Assembly: GCA_963725065.1 (NCBI GenBank)
Contig: CAVRXD010000055.1
Coordinates: forward strand, 29,121-93,120
Reading direction: 5' to 3'
Origin: VAZQ01 sp963725065
GTDB taxonomy: Bacteria > Pseudomonadota > Alphaproteobacteria > Rhizobiales > Xanthobacteraceae
DNA length: 64,000 nucleotides
Shown in pieces: positions 46,080 through 55,221 of the stretch. Position numbers and translations under genes: made by a program. The first letter of the stretch is position 1; each line of letters begins with the position of its first letter. The notes beneath the pieces were generated by a model. The model ran no database searches and was not told the DNA's origin. It saw nothing but the letters and a program-made list of their open reading frames with translations.

Positions 46080-47109
46080 ATGACAAGTCGGCATTTCCTT
46101 CTGCTGGCGCTGGGCATCGTGGCGGGCGCGGGCCTGTCGCACGGCGCAGGCCGATGGGGTCGCCGAGTTCTACAAAGGCAAAGCCGTCACCGTGGTGGTG
46201 AGTTCGAATGCGGCGGGCGGGTATGACACATTCGCGCGCGCGGTCGCCCGCTACATGGGCAGGCACATTCCAGGCAACCCGGCCGTGATCGTGCGCAACA
46301 TGCCGGGCGCGGGCGGCATCGCGGCCACGAATTTTCTCTACAACAATGCCGACAAGGACGGCAGCGTGATCGGGCTCGTTCAGAACAACACGCCATTCGA
46401 GCCGTTGTTCGGCACCAAGGAGGCGCGCTACGACCCCGTCAGGTTCAACTGGTTGGGATCCCCGAGTGCTGAGACCGCCATGGTGCTGCTCTGGCACGCG
46501 GTGCCGGTCAACTCGGTCGCCGATCTCAAGGCACGCGAGGTCGCGGTCGGCGTTTCCGGCGCCAATTCGACCCCGGCCTTTTTCACCCGGCTGTTGAACG
46601 CGACCCTCGGCACAAAAATGAAGCCCATCAATGGCTATCCCGGTCAGAACGATGTGCTCCTCGCCATGGAACGGCGCGAACTCGACGGCCATCCCAGCGC
46701 GTTTTTCAGCTCCGTCCGGTCGACGCGCCCCGACTGGCTGCGCGACAAGACCGCAAAGGCCATCGTGCAATATGGGGCGGAGAAGCTGGTCGAGCTTCCC
46801 GATGTTCCGTTTGCTCCGGATCTCGTGACCAACGGCGAGGATCGGCTGGTGATGCAGGCGGCGTTCGCACCGTTGGCGCTGGGCCGCCCGTTCCTGATGC
46901 CGCCGGGTGTAGCGGCCGAGCGCGTGGCCGCATTGCGCAACGCGTTCGCCGCGACCATGGCGGATCCGGATTTCCGGGCGGAAAGCGAGAGAATGGGACT
47001 AGGGTTGAATGCGCCGCGGACCGGCGAACAGATCCAGGAGGTGATGGAGCGCGCCTACCAGAGCCCGCCGCGCGTCATTGACCGGCTGCGTCAGTTGAAC
47101 GCTCCGTGA
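46080..47109 (+). CDS. TctC-like periplasmic solute-binding protein, frameshift near 46142
   Basis: Same subset as the preceding gene. The N-terminus MTSRHFLLLALGIVAGAGLS is a signal peptide; one G too many in 'cacggcgc' breaks the frame, after which AQADGVAEFYKGKAVTVVVS follows and the rest of the protein is complete (GGYDTFARAVARYMGRHIPG, VIVRNMPGAGGIAATNFLY). Repaired length about 342 residues. ATG 46080 is chosen because it gives the signal peptide. If the lesion is real the protein lacks a signal and is inactive. Confidence 0.78.
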
Positions 47110-47205
47110 TGTTTGTCGGATGCAAATTCCACCGCCTTCCTTCGAGAGATGCTTTCGCAACCTCCTCGCCGGCATGAGGCTGCGCGCGTGTGAGTAGTGT
47201 GTGAG

Positions 47206-48210
47206 CTACATTTGAATCTTTGCCGCCTTGATGATGGGCGCCCATTTGCGGACTTCGGCGGCGATGAAGGCTTTCGTTTCCTCGGGCGTGCCGCCGGCCG
47301 GCAGCGAGTCGAGCTTGCTCAATTCCTCCTTGCCCTTCGCACTGCGAATGAAGGCGTTCGCGGTGGTATTGATCTTCGCAATAATGTCCGCCGGCGTCCC
47401 GGTGGGTGCGGCCAGCGCAAACCAGGCGGTGGCTTCGAAGCCGGGGAAGCCCGCCTGCTCCACCGTGGGGACATCGGGCAATTGCTGCGTGCGGGTGGCG
47501 CTGGTCACGGCAAGCGCGCGCAACCTTCCGGCCTGGATGTGCGGTCCGGGCGATGTCGTCAAAGTGCAGGCGAAGTCGAGCTGGCCGCCGACCAGATCGG
47601 TGAGCATTTGCGGTTCCGCGCGATAGGGCACCACCGTCATCTTCGCCCCGGTTTCGGCCATGAACGCTTCCAGGGTGATGTGCGCGGTGGTGCCGATGCC
47701 GGGCACGCCAGCGCTCAGCTTGCCCGGATTGGCCTTGGCGTAATCGACCAGCTCCTTGAGCGTCTTCGCCTCGACCTTGGCGTTGACGACGAAAATATGC
47801 GGCAGCCTGGAGACGATCACGATCGGGGTGAGCTCGGTCTCCGGATCGTAGGGCATGTTGCTGAACATGAACTTGTTCAGCGCGAGCGAGGCCGCGCCCG
47901 CCATCAGGATGGTATATCCGTCGGGCAGCGCCTTGGCGGCGGCCATCGCGCCGATATTGCCGGCGGCGCCGGCACGGTTGTCGACCACGAACTGCTGACC
48001 GAGCTTGTCGGTGAGGTCCTGCGCCACGCTGCGCCCCAACAGGTCCATCGCGCCGCCCGCAGGGAACGGGATGATCAGCGTGACCGGGCGCGTGGGCCAG
48101 GCCTGCGTGCCCGAAGCCTGCGTGCCCGAAGCCTGCGCATGTGCGAGCGCGGGTGCCAACGGAGCAAGCGCGGCACCGATGAGGAATGAGCGGCGCGCGA
48201 ACAAAGGCAT
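47206..48210 (-). CDS. Bug/TctC family solute-binding protein
   Basis: A 334-residue Bug protein. The signal peptide starts MPLFARRSFLIGAALAPLAP, with an RRSFLIG motif that could be read as Tat-like. It is followed by a duplicated ASGTQASGTQA (a 15-nt direct repeat at 48108-48138) directly after the cleavage region, then WPTRPVTLIIPFPAGGAMDL and the usual Bug core. Start chosen at ATG 48210 with GGAGCTC just upstream; an upstream in-frame start at 48342 adds unconvincing residues. Divergent from the dihydroxyphthalate-decarboxylase-like gene. Confidence 0.9.
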   Translation of the reverse strand: MPLFARRSFLIGAALAPLAPALAHAQASGTQASGTQAWPTRPVTLIIPFPAGGAMDLLGRSVAQDLTDKLGQQFVVDNRAGAAGNIGAMAAAKALPDGYTILMAGAASLALNKFMFSNMPYDPETELTPIVIVSRLPHIFVVNAKVEAKTLKELVDYAKANPGKLSAGVPGIGTTAHITLEAFMAETGAKMTVVPYRAEPQMLTDLVGGQLDFACTLTTSPGPHIQAGRLRALAVTSATRTQQLPDVPTVEQAGFPGFEATAWFALAAPTGTPADIIAKINTTANAFIRSAKGKEELSKLDSLPAGGTPEETKAFIAAEVRKWAPIIKAAKIQM

Positions 48211-48413
48211 GAGCTCCTCGCTGGTTCTCGCTGACATGCATCGGCGGACCGGCGAAAAGTTGGGCTTCAACCTCAAATTGTCAACCGGCCGGGCGGACAT
48301 CAAGCGGCCTGGCGTGTTGATCGCGGCCGCAATCTTCTCCAAGGTGCTGACGACGAATTTCGTGCGCCGCTCCGCGCGCCGAAGACTCGCAAGATCCGGA
48401 CCAAAGGCCTCTC

Positions 48414-49400
48414 ATGTCGCGCAAACTGGAACTGACCTTCGCCTGTGGTGACTACGAGATCATGCGGGCCTTGAAGGAAGGCATCGTGCGCCCGGAAGGG
48501 ATCGAGCTCACGGTATTGACCGACATGGGGCCGTCACCGCGGCACTGGCGGTTCCTGCGCGGCCGCGAGTTCGACGTCGCGGAGGTGTCGGGATCGGGCT
48601 ACGTGGCGGCACGGGACCAGGACCTTCCGTTCCGCGCGATACCGGTTTTCCCCCATCGCCGCTTCCGTCATGGCTTCATCTTCGTCAACACCTCGAAGGG
48701 CATCAGCAAGCCGACCGATCTGATCGGCCGCAAGGTCGGCACCAAGGGCTACCTGTTCACCGCCGGACTCTGGATGCGCGGGATCCTCGAGCACGATTAC
48801 GGCGTGCCGCACAAATCGATCGAATGGCTCAGCGAGCTCGATGAGGATGTCGACTTTTCTCCGCCGCCTGGTCTCAACATCACTCAGGTCTCGGAGGATA
48901 AATCGCTCGAGGACATGCTGGTCGAGGGCGAGATCGACGCACTGCTCTCGCCCGACCTGATCCGGCCGCTCACGGCAGGTGACAAGCGCGTCGGGCGGCT
49001 GTTTCCGAACTACAAGGAGGAGGAGATCGCCTTCTATCGCAAGACCGGCATCTTTCCGATCATGCATGTGGTCGGGATCAAGCAGGAGATCGTCGAGCGG
49101 CATCCGTGGGTGGCCACCAATCTCTACAAGGCGTTCGAGCAGTCCAAGGCCCTCGCCATGGAGCGGATGGAAAACCCGCGGATCGTGCCGCTGGCCTGGT
49201 ACCGCGAGGGCTGGGAAGAGCAGGAGCGCATCCTCGGCAAGGACCCCTGGGAATATGGGCTGGAAGAGCGCAACGCCAGGAACTTCGAGCGGCTCGTCAC
49301 CTATTCGCACGAGCAGGGCTTGAGCAGGCGGCGGCTCCCGCTCGATGAACTGTTCCTCAATGTCTCCGAAGGCCGCAAGCGCGACGAATTCAGAATTTAG
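48414..49400 (+). CDS. 4,5-dihydroxyphthalate decarboxylase-like protein (periplasmic-binding fold)
   Basis: A 328-residue protein of the Pht5-like family: LELTFACGDYEIMRALKEG at the start, then PEGIELTVLTDMGPSPRHW, FDVAEVSGSGYVAARD and GRKVGTKGYLFTAGLWMRG. The fold is that of type II solute-binding proteins but without a signal peptide, so it works in the cytoplasm. The family includes phthalate-pathway decarboxylases and proteins annotated as ABC substrate-binding proteins; which applies here is unclear because no other phthalate genes are near. It is followed by a Bug gene after 49 bp and may share its transcript. Confidence 0.78.
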   Translation: MSRKLELTFACGDYEIMRALKEGIVRPEGIELTVLTDMGPSPRHWRFLRGREFDVAEVSGSGYVAARDQDLPFRAIPVFPHRRFRHGFIFVNTSKGISKPTDLIGRKVGTKGYLFTAGLWMRGILEHDYGVPHKSIEWLSELDEDVDFSPPPGLNITQVSEDKSLEDMLVEGEIDALLSPDLIRPLTAGDKRVGRLFPNYKEEEIAFYRKTGIFPIMHVVGIKQEIVERHPWVATNLYKAFEQSKALAMERMENPRIVPLAWYREGWEEQERILGKDPWEYGLEERNARNFERLVTYSHEQGLSRRRLPLDELFLNVSEGRKRDEFRI

Positions 49401-49449
49401 CTTTGGATTGTTGCCTGCTCCGATTGGCGAGCAACCTCGAGGAGGATCC

Positions 49450-50421
49450 ATGAGACGTCTTGGCGCCGCGCTGTTCGCTCTTGCCGGCAGCTTCATCCTT
49501 GCGGGCCTTCCGGCGTCGGCAGATGAATGGCCGTCGCGACCGGTGCGCATCGTCAACACCTTTGCGCCCGGCGGAGCCGCCGACATCCTGGCCCGCATCG
49601 TCGCCGATCATCTCTCGATCGCGTTCAAGCAGCAATTCTACGTTGAAACGCGTTCCGGGGCGGGCGGCGTGATCGGCGTGCAGACCGTGGCGAATTCGGA
49701 ACCCGACGGCTACAACTTCGTCATCAGCACGCTGTCGCTCACCATCATCGCGCCGTTCATCAATCCGAAGATCGGCTATGATCCGATGAAGGATCTGACC
49801 CATGTCGCCTATATCGCGGGCACGCCGATCCTGTTCATCGTGAGCGCCAAGAGCGACGTGAAGTCGCTCAAGGATTTCGTCGCCAAGTCGAAAGCGGGCG
49901 CGCGACCGCTTGCTTACGGTTCTTCGGGTCTGTCGAGCGCGGGCCAGATGGTGGCGCAGTCGTTTGCCATGAAGGCCGGCCTCAGGTTCGAGATCATTCC
50001 ATACAAAGGCGCGGCGCAAAGCATCATCGACGTGGTCGCCAATCATATCGACTTTGCGACTCCGACCGTGACCTCGGCCTCGGGTCAGCTGCGCGGCGGC
50101 ACGGTGACCGGGCTCGCCGTTTCCGCCGAGCAGCGGCTGCCCGACTATCCCGATGTGCCGACGTTCAAGGAGCTCGGCTACGACGTGGTGGCGACCAACT
50201 GGTTCGCGCTTGCAGGACCGGCGGGTCTGCCCGCCGACATCGTTCGCAAGGTCAATCGCGAGGTTAACATTGCGATGGCGAAGCCCGAGAGCCAGCAGCG
50301 CATGCGCGAGGACGGCATGCTGGTCACCGGCATGGACGCCCCCGCCTTCCGGAAATTCATCGAGGACGAGAACGCGCGCTGGAGGCCGGTGATCGAGCAG
50401 GCGGGCCTCCTCGAGAAGTAG
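49450..50421 (+). CDS. Bug/TctC family solute-binding protein
   Basis: A 323-residue Bug protein: signal peptide MRRLGAALFALAGSFILAG with cleavage near ASA-DEW, then WPSRPVRIVNTFAPGGAADI, KQQFYVETRSGAGGVIGVQT, EPDGYNFVISTLSLTIIAP and TNWFALAGPAGLPADIV. The start ATG has a GGAGG site 6 bases upstream. It is convergent with tusA and probably cotranscribed with the upstream dihydroxyphthalate-decarboxylase-like gene, which would fit uptake of an aromatic or related acid (inference only). Confidence 0.92.
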   Translation: MRRLGAALFALAGSFILAGLPASADEWPSRPVRIVNTFAPGGAADILARIVADHLSIAFKQQFYVETRSGAGGVIGVQTVANSEPDGYNFVISTLSLTIIAPFINPKIGYDPMKDLTHVAYIAGTPILFIVSAKSDVKSLKDFVAKSKAGARPLAYGSSGLSSAGQMVAQSFAMKAGLRFEIIPYKGAAQSIIDVVANHIDFATPTVTSASGQLRGGTVTGLAVSAEQRLPDYPDVPTFKELGYDVVATNWFALAGPAGLPADIVRKVNREVNIAMAKPESQQRMREDGMLVTGMDAPAFRKFIEDENARWRPVIEQAGLLEK

Positions 50422-50440
50422 GTGCGTGCAAGGCCGGTCA

Positions 50441-50665
50441 TCAGCTTTTCCGGATGCGGAATATCAGGAGGTCACCCTCGCGCGAGCTCGATTCGAGCGC
50501 ATCACCGGTCTGGCTCAGCAGGTTGGGGATATCGATCGCGGTGAGGGGATCCGTGCATTCGGCGATAAGGACGTCGCCGGCCTTGAGGCCGGTCAACGCC
50601 TTGCGCGCGCGCAGGGCCGGCAAGGGACACTTGAGACCGCGCAGGTTGATGGTCTTCTCGGCCAT
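50441..50665 (-). CDS. tusA: TusA family sulfurtransferase
   Basis: A 74-residue sulfur-carrier protein. The family motif LKCPLPALRARKAL holds the persulfide cysteine (Cys13 in C-P-x-P). TusA-type proteins carry sulfur for tRNA thiolation or molybdenum cofactor sulfuration; next to molybdopterin genes and near a formate dehydrogenase cluster, the latter role (feeding FdhD-like sulfuration) is plausible but not shown. Its 5' end faces the MoeA-type gene with 85 bp between, suggesting a shared divergent promoter (a tatatta stretch occurs at 50738). Confidence 0.88.
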   Translation of the reverse strand: MAEKTINLRGLKCPLPALRARKALTGLKAGDVLIAECTDPLTAIDIPNLLSQTGDALESSSREGDLLIFRIRKS

Positions 50666-50750
50666 TTGATCTCGTCGAATTGACGGGGACGCTCCGCTCC
50701 CGCCCGTGAGGGGGAAGGTTTTGCGAGGCAGGACTGTATATTAGTGCCCC

Positions 50751-51872
50751 ATGGTCGTGGAACCCGATAGTCCGCAACGAATTGCGCGCCTCACGCCGCT
50801 GAGCGATGTGCTCGCGCGCCTCGACGGGCTGGTCAGGCCGGTGCCGGCGCGCGCGAGCGATTTGTCGGGCGCGCTCGGATCGACGTTGGCGGAGGATGTC
50901 GTCGCGAATGCCCCGGTGCCCGCGACCGCGCGCGCGTTGCGCGACGGATGGGCGGTCCGCGCGGATCACACCACCGATGCCGGGACCTATGCACCGGCGC
51001 CGCTTCCTGCCGCCGCGCGCATCGATGTCGGCCAGCCACTTGCGGGCGATGCCGATGCGGTGACGCCGCTCGACGCGGTGACAGTGCGCAACGGCATGGC
51101 GCAGGCGCTGGTCCCGGTCGGTCCCGGCGACGGCGTGCTGTCGGCAGGCGCCGATGTTGCCGCCGGGGCAGTGCTGATGGAAGCGGGCCGGCGCCTTGCG
51201 CGCCCGCAGATCGAGGTGCTGGCCGCGGCGGGGGTCGCGGCCGTGCGCATTCGCGCCCCGCGACTGCGTCTGGTGCGCGTTGGGCAGAGCGGCGACGCCT
51301 TCATCGATTCCGCGTTCGCCTGCGTCGCCGATGACATCGGAGCCAGGGGCGGCGTTGCCGTCACGACCGGGCCGGATGGCCTCGCACACGCGCTCCTCGA
51401 TCCCGCCGTCGATGCGATCGTGGTGGTGGGCGGCACCGGCAGCGGCCGGAGCGACGCCACTGTTCGCACGCTCGCGTCGATGGGCGAGGTGTACGTGCAC
51501 GGGGTGGCCCTCCTGCCGGGCGAGACCACGGCCTTTGGCGCCATCGGCTCCCGACCGGTGCTGGCGTTGCCGGGCCGGCTCGATGCGGCGCTCGCCGCCT
51601 GGCATCTCCTGGGGCAGGTCATGCTGGCGCGGCTTGCCGGCAGCCGCGAGCCGGAATGCCAGCGGACCGCCAAGCTGACGCACAAAGTGTCTTCGACCGT
51701 GGGGCTTTCGGAACTCGTGCCGGTCCGCTGCGAGGGTCGGCTCGCGACTCCCATAGCGTCGGGTTATGTGCCGCTCTCGGTGCTGGCGCAGGCCAATGGC
51801 TGGATTTTGATCGCGCCCGAAAGCGAGGGGTATCCGGCATCGACCGAGGTCATGGTAAGACCTTGGCCATGA
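50751..51872 (+). CDS. MoeA-like molybdopterin-binding protein
   Basis: A 373-residue divergent member of the MoeA family. The opening RLTPLSDVLARLDGLVRPV, VVANAPVPATARALRDGWAV and, later, IEVLAAAGVAAVRIRAPRLR, VVVGGTGSGRSDA and VLALPGRLDAALAAW correspond to successive MoeA segments, but several are shortened or altered (for example the usual S-x-G-D-E in strand 4 is VGQSGDAF). It may have a modified catalytic role or act as a partner of the following full MoeA. The stop overlaps the next ATG (ATGA), so the two are coupled. Start at the ATG at 50751. Confidence 0.8.
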   Translation: MVVEPDSPQRIARLTPLSDVLARLDGLVRPVPARASDLSGALGSTLAEDVVANAPVPATARALRDGWAVRADHTTDAGTYAPAPLPAAARIDVGQPLAGDADAVTPLDAVTVRNGMAQALVPVGPGDGVLSAGADVAAGAVLMEAGRRLARPQIEVLAAAGVAAVRIRAPRLRLVRVGQSGDAFIDSAFACVADDIGARGGVAVTTGPDGLAHALLDPAVDAIVVVGGTGSGRSDATVRTLASMGEVYVHGVALLPGETTAFGAIGSRPVLALPGRLDAALAAWHLLGQVMLARLAGSREPECQRTAKLTHKVSSTVGLSELVPVRCEGRLATPIASGYVPLSVLAQANGWILIAPESEGYPASTEVMVRPWP

Positions 51873-53854
51873 CCGCACGTTTCGAACCAAAATCGGTCGA
51901 GCGCGATCTCATCGCTGCGATCCGCCGCGCCGCGCGACAGGAACAGTTCCTCGAAGTGGTCTCCGCCGATGAGGCGCGCGCACGCTTTGCCCGGCACATC
52001 GATCTGTCGCCGCTGCCGCCCGCGGTTGTCAGCTTGAGCGAGTCGCTCGGTCGCGTGCTCGCCCACGATGTCACCGCCCCCATCGATGTGCCGCCGTTCG
52101 ATCGCGCCAACGTCGATGGCTTCGCGTTGCGCTCCACCGACACCGCGGGCGCGAGCGACATCGCGCCGCGCCGTTTTCCGCTCAACGGCGAAGTGATCGT
52201 CTGCGGCCATGTGCCCGCGCTCGAAGTGTCGCCGGGTTCCGCAACCACGATCGCAACCGGCGGAATGGTCCCGCGCGGCGCCGACGCCGTGGTCATGATC
52301 GAGCACACCGAGTTGCTCGACGGCGACGGAGCGCCGGCCATCGATCTGCGCCGCACGGTCGCGCCTGGCCAGTTCATCTCCTATGCCGGCTCCGACATCG
52401 CGCGCGGCGAGGTGGTGCTGCGGCGCAAGACCCCGCTCTCGTCACGCGAGATCGGCATGCTGGCGGCGTGCGGCGTCGCCACGGTCGAGGTGGTGCGCAA
52501 GCCCAAGGTGGCGGTGCTCTCGACCGGCGACGAGCTGGTGGCGCCGGGCGGAACGCTCGGACCGGCACGGGTGTACGACAGCAACGGCGCCATCATCGCC
52601 GCGGCGGTGACGGAAGCGGGCGGCGAGCCGGTTCCATTCGGCGCCTTTCCCGACGACGAGGTGGCGCTCGAGCTTGCCATGCGCACGGCGCTCGACGTCT
52701 GCGACATCGTCGTCCTGTCGGGCGGCACCTCGAAGGGCGCCGGCGATCTTTCCCACCGCATCGTGGCAAAGCTCGGAGAGATCCTCGTTCATGGCGTGGC
52801 GCTCAAGCCGGGCAAGCCGCTTTGTCTTGCCGTGATCGGCGGCAAGCCCTTGGCCGTGCTGCCGGGCTTTCCCACCTCCGCGATCTTCACCTTCCATGCC
52901 TTCGTTGCGCCGGTGATCCGGGCGCGTGCCGGTCTTGCTCCGGAGGCAGCGCGGACCATCGAGGCCGACGTGCCGGTGCGTATTGCCTCCGAGCTGGGTC
53001 GAAAGGAGTTCGTCCTGGTCGCGCTGGTCGCGGGGGAGGAGGGACCGGTCGCGTTTCCGACCGCGAAGGGCTCCGGTTCGGTCACGAGCTTCTCCCAGGC
53101 CGACGGTTTTCTGGAAATCGACGCGCTGGCTTCCGCGCTCGACGCCGGCGCCCGCGCGCGGGTCACGCTGATCGGGCAGACGGCCGCATTGCCCGATCTT
53201 GTCGTTGTGGGCAGCCATTGCATCGCGCTCGACGTCGTGCTCGGCGCGTTGGCCGAGCGCGGGTTCAGCGCGCGCACGATCGCGGTCGGGAGCATGGGCG
53301 GGGTGGCAGCCGCGGAACGCGGCGAATGCGATCTTGCGCCGACGCACCTCGTCGATCCCGCGAGCGGGGTCTACAACGCGCATCTGCTGCGTGAGGGACT
53401 TGCGCTGGTGAAGGGCTGGCAGCGCATGCAGGGTTTCGTGCACCGGGCGGACGATGCTCGTTTTGCCGGACGCGACGCCGCTGGCGCGCTCGAAGCCGCG
53501 CTCGCCGACGGGGAGTGCCTCATGGTCAATCGCAATGCCGGGTCCGGAACGCGGGTGCTGATTGACCGGTTGCTCGCGGGTGCGCGGCCGACCGGCTACA
53601 GCAATCAGCCGCGCTCGCACAACGCCGTCGCGGCTGCCGTGGCGCAGGGGCGTGCGGATTGGGGGATCGCGATCGAATCGGTGGCCCGGCTGTACGGTCT
53701 CGGGTTTCTCCCGATCGCGCCCGAGGACTATGATTTTCTCCTGGTCGAAAGCCGCCGCCATCGTCCCGCGGTCGAGGCGTTCCTGGCGGCGCTACGCGAT
53801 CCGGGCGTGCGCGACAGCATCCGCGCGCTCGGCATGCGCCCCGCGGACGCCTGA
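51869..53854 (+). CDS. moeA: MoeA molybdotransferase fused to a periplasmic-binding-like domain
   Basis: A 661-residue two-part protein. Residues about 1-420 are MoeA, which inserts molybdate into adenylylated molybdopterin: VPPFDRANVDGFALRS, ATGGMVPRGADAVVMIEHTE, VLSTGDELVAPGG, VLSGGTSKGAGDLS and LPGFPTSAIFTFHAF. Residues about 440-661 form a type II periplasmic-binding-like (LysR effector/PBP) domain: VVGSHCIALDVVLGALA, MVNRNAGSGTRVLIDRLL, GRADWGIAIESVARL. It may sense or deliver molybdate or a related anion, or act as an allosteric domain. Such fusions are known in Bradyrhizobium-type genomes. Cytoplasmic, no signal peptide. Confidence 0.9.
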   Translation: MTARFEPKSVERDLIAAIRRAARQEQFLEVVSADEARARFARHIDLSPLPPAVVSLSESLGRVLAHDVTAPIDVPPFDRANVDGFALRSTDTAGASDIAPRRFPLNGEVIVCGHVPALEVSPGSATTIATGGMVPRGADAVVMIEHTELLDGDGAPAIDLRRTVAPGQFISYAGSDIARGEVVLRRKTPLSSREIGMLAACGVATVEVVRKPKVAVLSTGDELVAPGGTLGPARVYDSNGAIIAAAVTEAGGEPVPFGAFPDDEVALELAMRTALDVCDIVVLSGGTSKGAGDLSHRIVAKLGEILVHGVALKPGKPLCLAVIGGKPLAVLPGFPTSAIFTFHAFVAPVIRARAGLAPEAARTIEADVPVRIASELGRKEFVLVALVAGEEGPVAFPTAKGSGSVTSFSQADGFLEIDALASALDAGARARVTLIGQTAALPDLVVVGSHCIALDVVLGALAERGFSARTIAVGSMGGVAAAERGECDLAPTHLVDPASGVYNAHLLREGLALVKGWQRMQGFVHRADDARFAGRDAAGALEAALADGECLMVNRNAGSGTRVLIDRLLAGARPTGYSNQPRSHNAVAAAVAQGRADWGIAIESVARLYGLGFLPIAPEDYDFLLVESRRHRPAVEAFLAALRDPGVRDSIRALGMRPADA

Positions 53855-53873
53855 GTTGTTGCCGAGCCTCGCG

Positions 53874-55190
53874 ATGATGTTGCGCGTCCTTTTTGTTTTC
53901 ATGCTCCTTGCGGTGATGTCCCCCGAGGGGGCGCAGGCGCAATTGCGCGGCCATGGCGGGCCGGTGCGCGCGCTCGCGATCTCTCCCGACGGGACGCAAG
54001 CGCTCTCCGGCAGTTTCGACACGTCGGCGATCCGATGGTCGTTGCAGAGGAACGCTGCGGAGCAGGTGCTGCGCTTCCACGACGGCGCCGTCAATGCGGT
54101 CGCGTTTCTGTCGGATGGGCGGATCGCCACCAGCGGGGAGGATGCCCGCATTGCGATCTGGCGAGCGGGCGAGCCGCAGCCCGCGATGGTCCTCGAAGGG
54201 CACCAGGCACCGGTCGTAGCGCTCGCCGTTTCACCCGATGGCGCGACGCTCGCCTCGGCGTCCTGGGACCACACGGCGCGGCTATGGCCGCTCGCGGGTG
54301 GCGCACCTCGCGTCATCGAGGGCCACACGCAGAACGTCAACGGCGTCGCCTTCACGATCGACGGCCGCGCACTGGTGACGGTAGGCTACGATGCGACGCT
54401 GCGCGTCACGCCGCTTGTTGGTGATGGCGGTGGCAGCGGACCGTTCGTGACGACGCTGCCGGCGCCGCTCAATACAGTTGCGATCTCGCCCGACGGCGAG
54501 ATCGTCACCGCCGGCGCCGATGGCAAGGTTTATCTGCTTGCGGCGACGGGTGAGCTGAAAAGCGAGATCGAGGCGGCCCAGACGCCGATCATCGCGGTGG
54601 CGCTGTCGGCCGACGGCAAACTCGTTGCCGCCGCCGGCATCCGCGGGTCGGTTGCCATCATCGATCGGGCGTCGCGCAAACTCGAACGCACGCTGGTCGG
54701 ACCCGGGCTGCCGGTCTGGTCGGCCGCATTCTTTCCCGACAGCCGCACACTCCTCACCGGCGGCGCTGACCGCATGATCCGCCGCTGGGACGCGGTCAGC
54801 GGCGAACCGGTCGGCGATGTGGTCATGGGTACACCGGAAGATCCGCTGGCAGCCTTCGCCGGCGATCCCGGCGCCGAGGTGTTTCGCGCCTGCGTCGCCT
54901 GCCACACCTTGAGCGCGGAGGAGGGCCCTCGCGCGGGCCCGACCCTGGCCGGCATTTTCGGGCGCAAGATCGCGACCCTTCCCGGCTACAATTTTTCCGA
55001 GGCGCTCAAGAAGCTCGACATCGTGTGGACCCCGGAGACGGTGTCGAAGCTGTTCGAGGTGGGGCCGATGGCCTACACCCCTGGCACCAAAATGCCGGAA
55101 CAGCAGATCGGCTCAGCCGAGGACCGCGCCGCGCTGATGACGTTTCTGGAGAAGACGACCAACGGCCAGGGTGAACGCACGCCAAGATAG
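53874..55190 (+). CDS. Periplasmic WD40-repeat protein with C-terminal cytochrome c domain
   Basis: A 438-residue protein: signal peptide (cleavage near AQA-QLR), then about seven WD40 blades (HGGPVRALAISPDGTQALSG, HTQNVNGVAFTIDGRALVTVG, WSAAFFPDSRTLLTGGADRM) forming a beta-propeller, and a C-terminal class I cytochrome c domain with haem motif CVACHTLS (Cys340, Cys343, His344) and a likely Met ligand in PGTKMPEQQIG. Propeller-cytochrome fusions suggest an electron-accepting protein docking onto a partner. It follows the MoeA fusion by 19 bp and may belong to the same transcript. Function unknown. Confidence 0.88.
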   Translation: MMLRVLFVFMLLAVMSPEGAQAQLRGHGGPVRALAISPDGTQALSGSFDTSAIRWSLQRNAAEQVLRFHDGAVNAVAFLSDGRIATSGEDARIAIWRAGEPQPAMVLEGHQAPVVALAVSPDGATLASASWDHTARLWPLAGGAPRVIEGHTQNVNGVAFTIDGRALVTVGYDATLRVTPLVGDGGGSGPFVTTLPAPLNTVAISPDGEIVTAGADGKVYLLAATGELKSEIEAAQTPIIAVALSADGKLVAAAGIRGSVAIIDRASRKLERTLVGPGLPVWSAAFFPDSRTLLTGGADRMIRRWDAVSGEPVGDVVMGTPEDPLAAFAGDPGAEVFRACVACHTLSAEEGPRAGPTLAGIFGRKIATLPGYNFSEALKKLDIVWTPETVSKLFEVGPMAYTPGTKMPEQQIGSAEDRAALMTFLEKTTNGQGERTPR

Positions 55191-55221
55191 CCGCGCGGTG
55201 GCGCACGCCGTCCGGCCGTTC

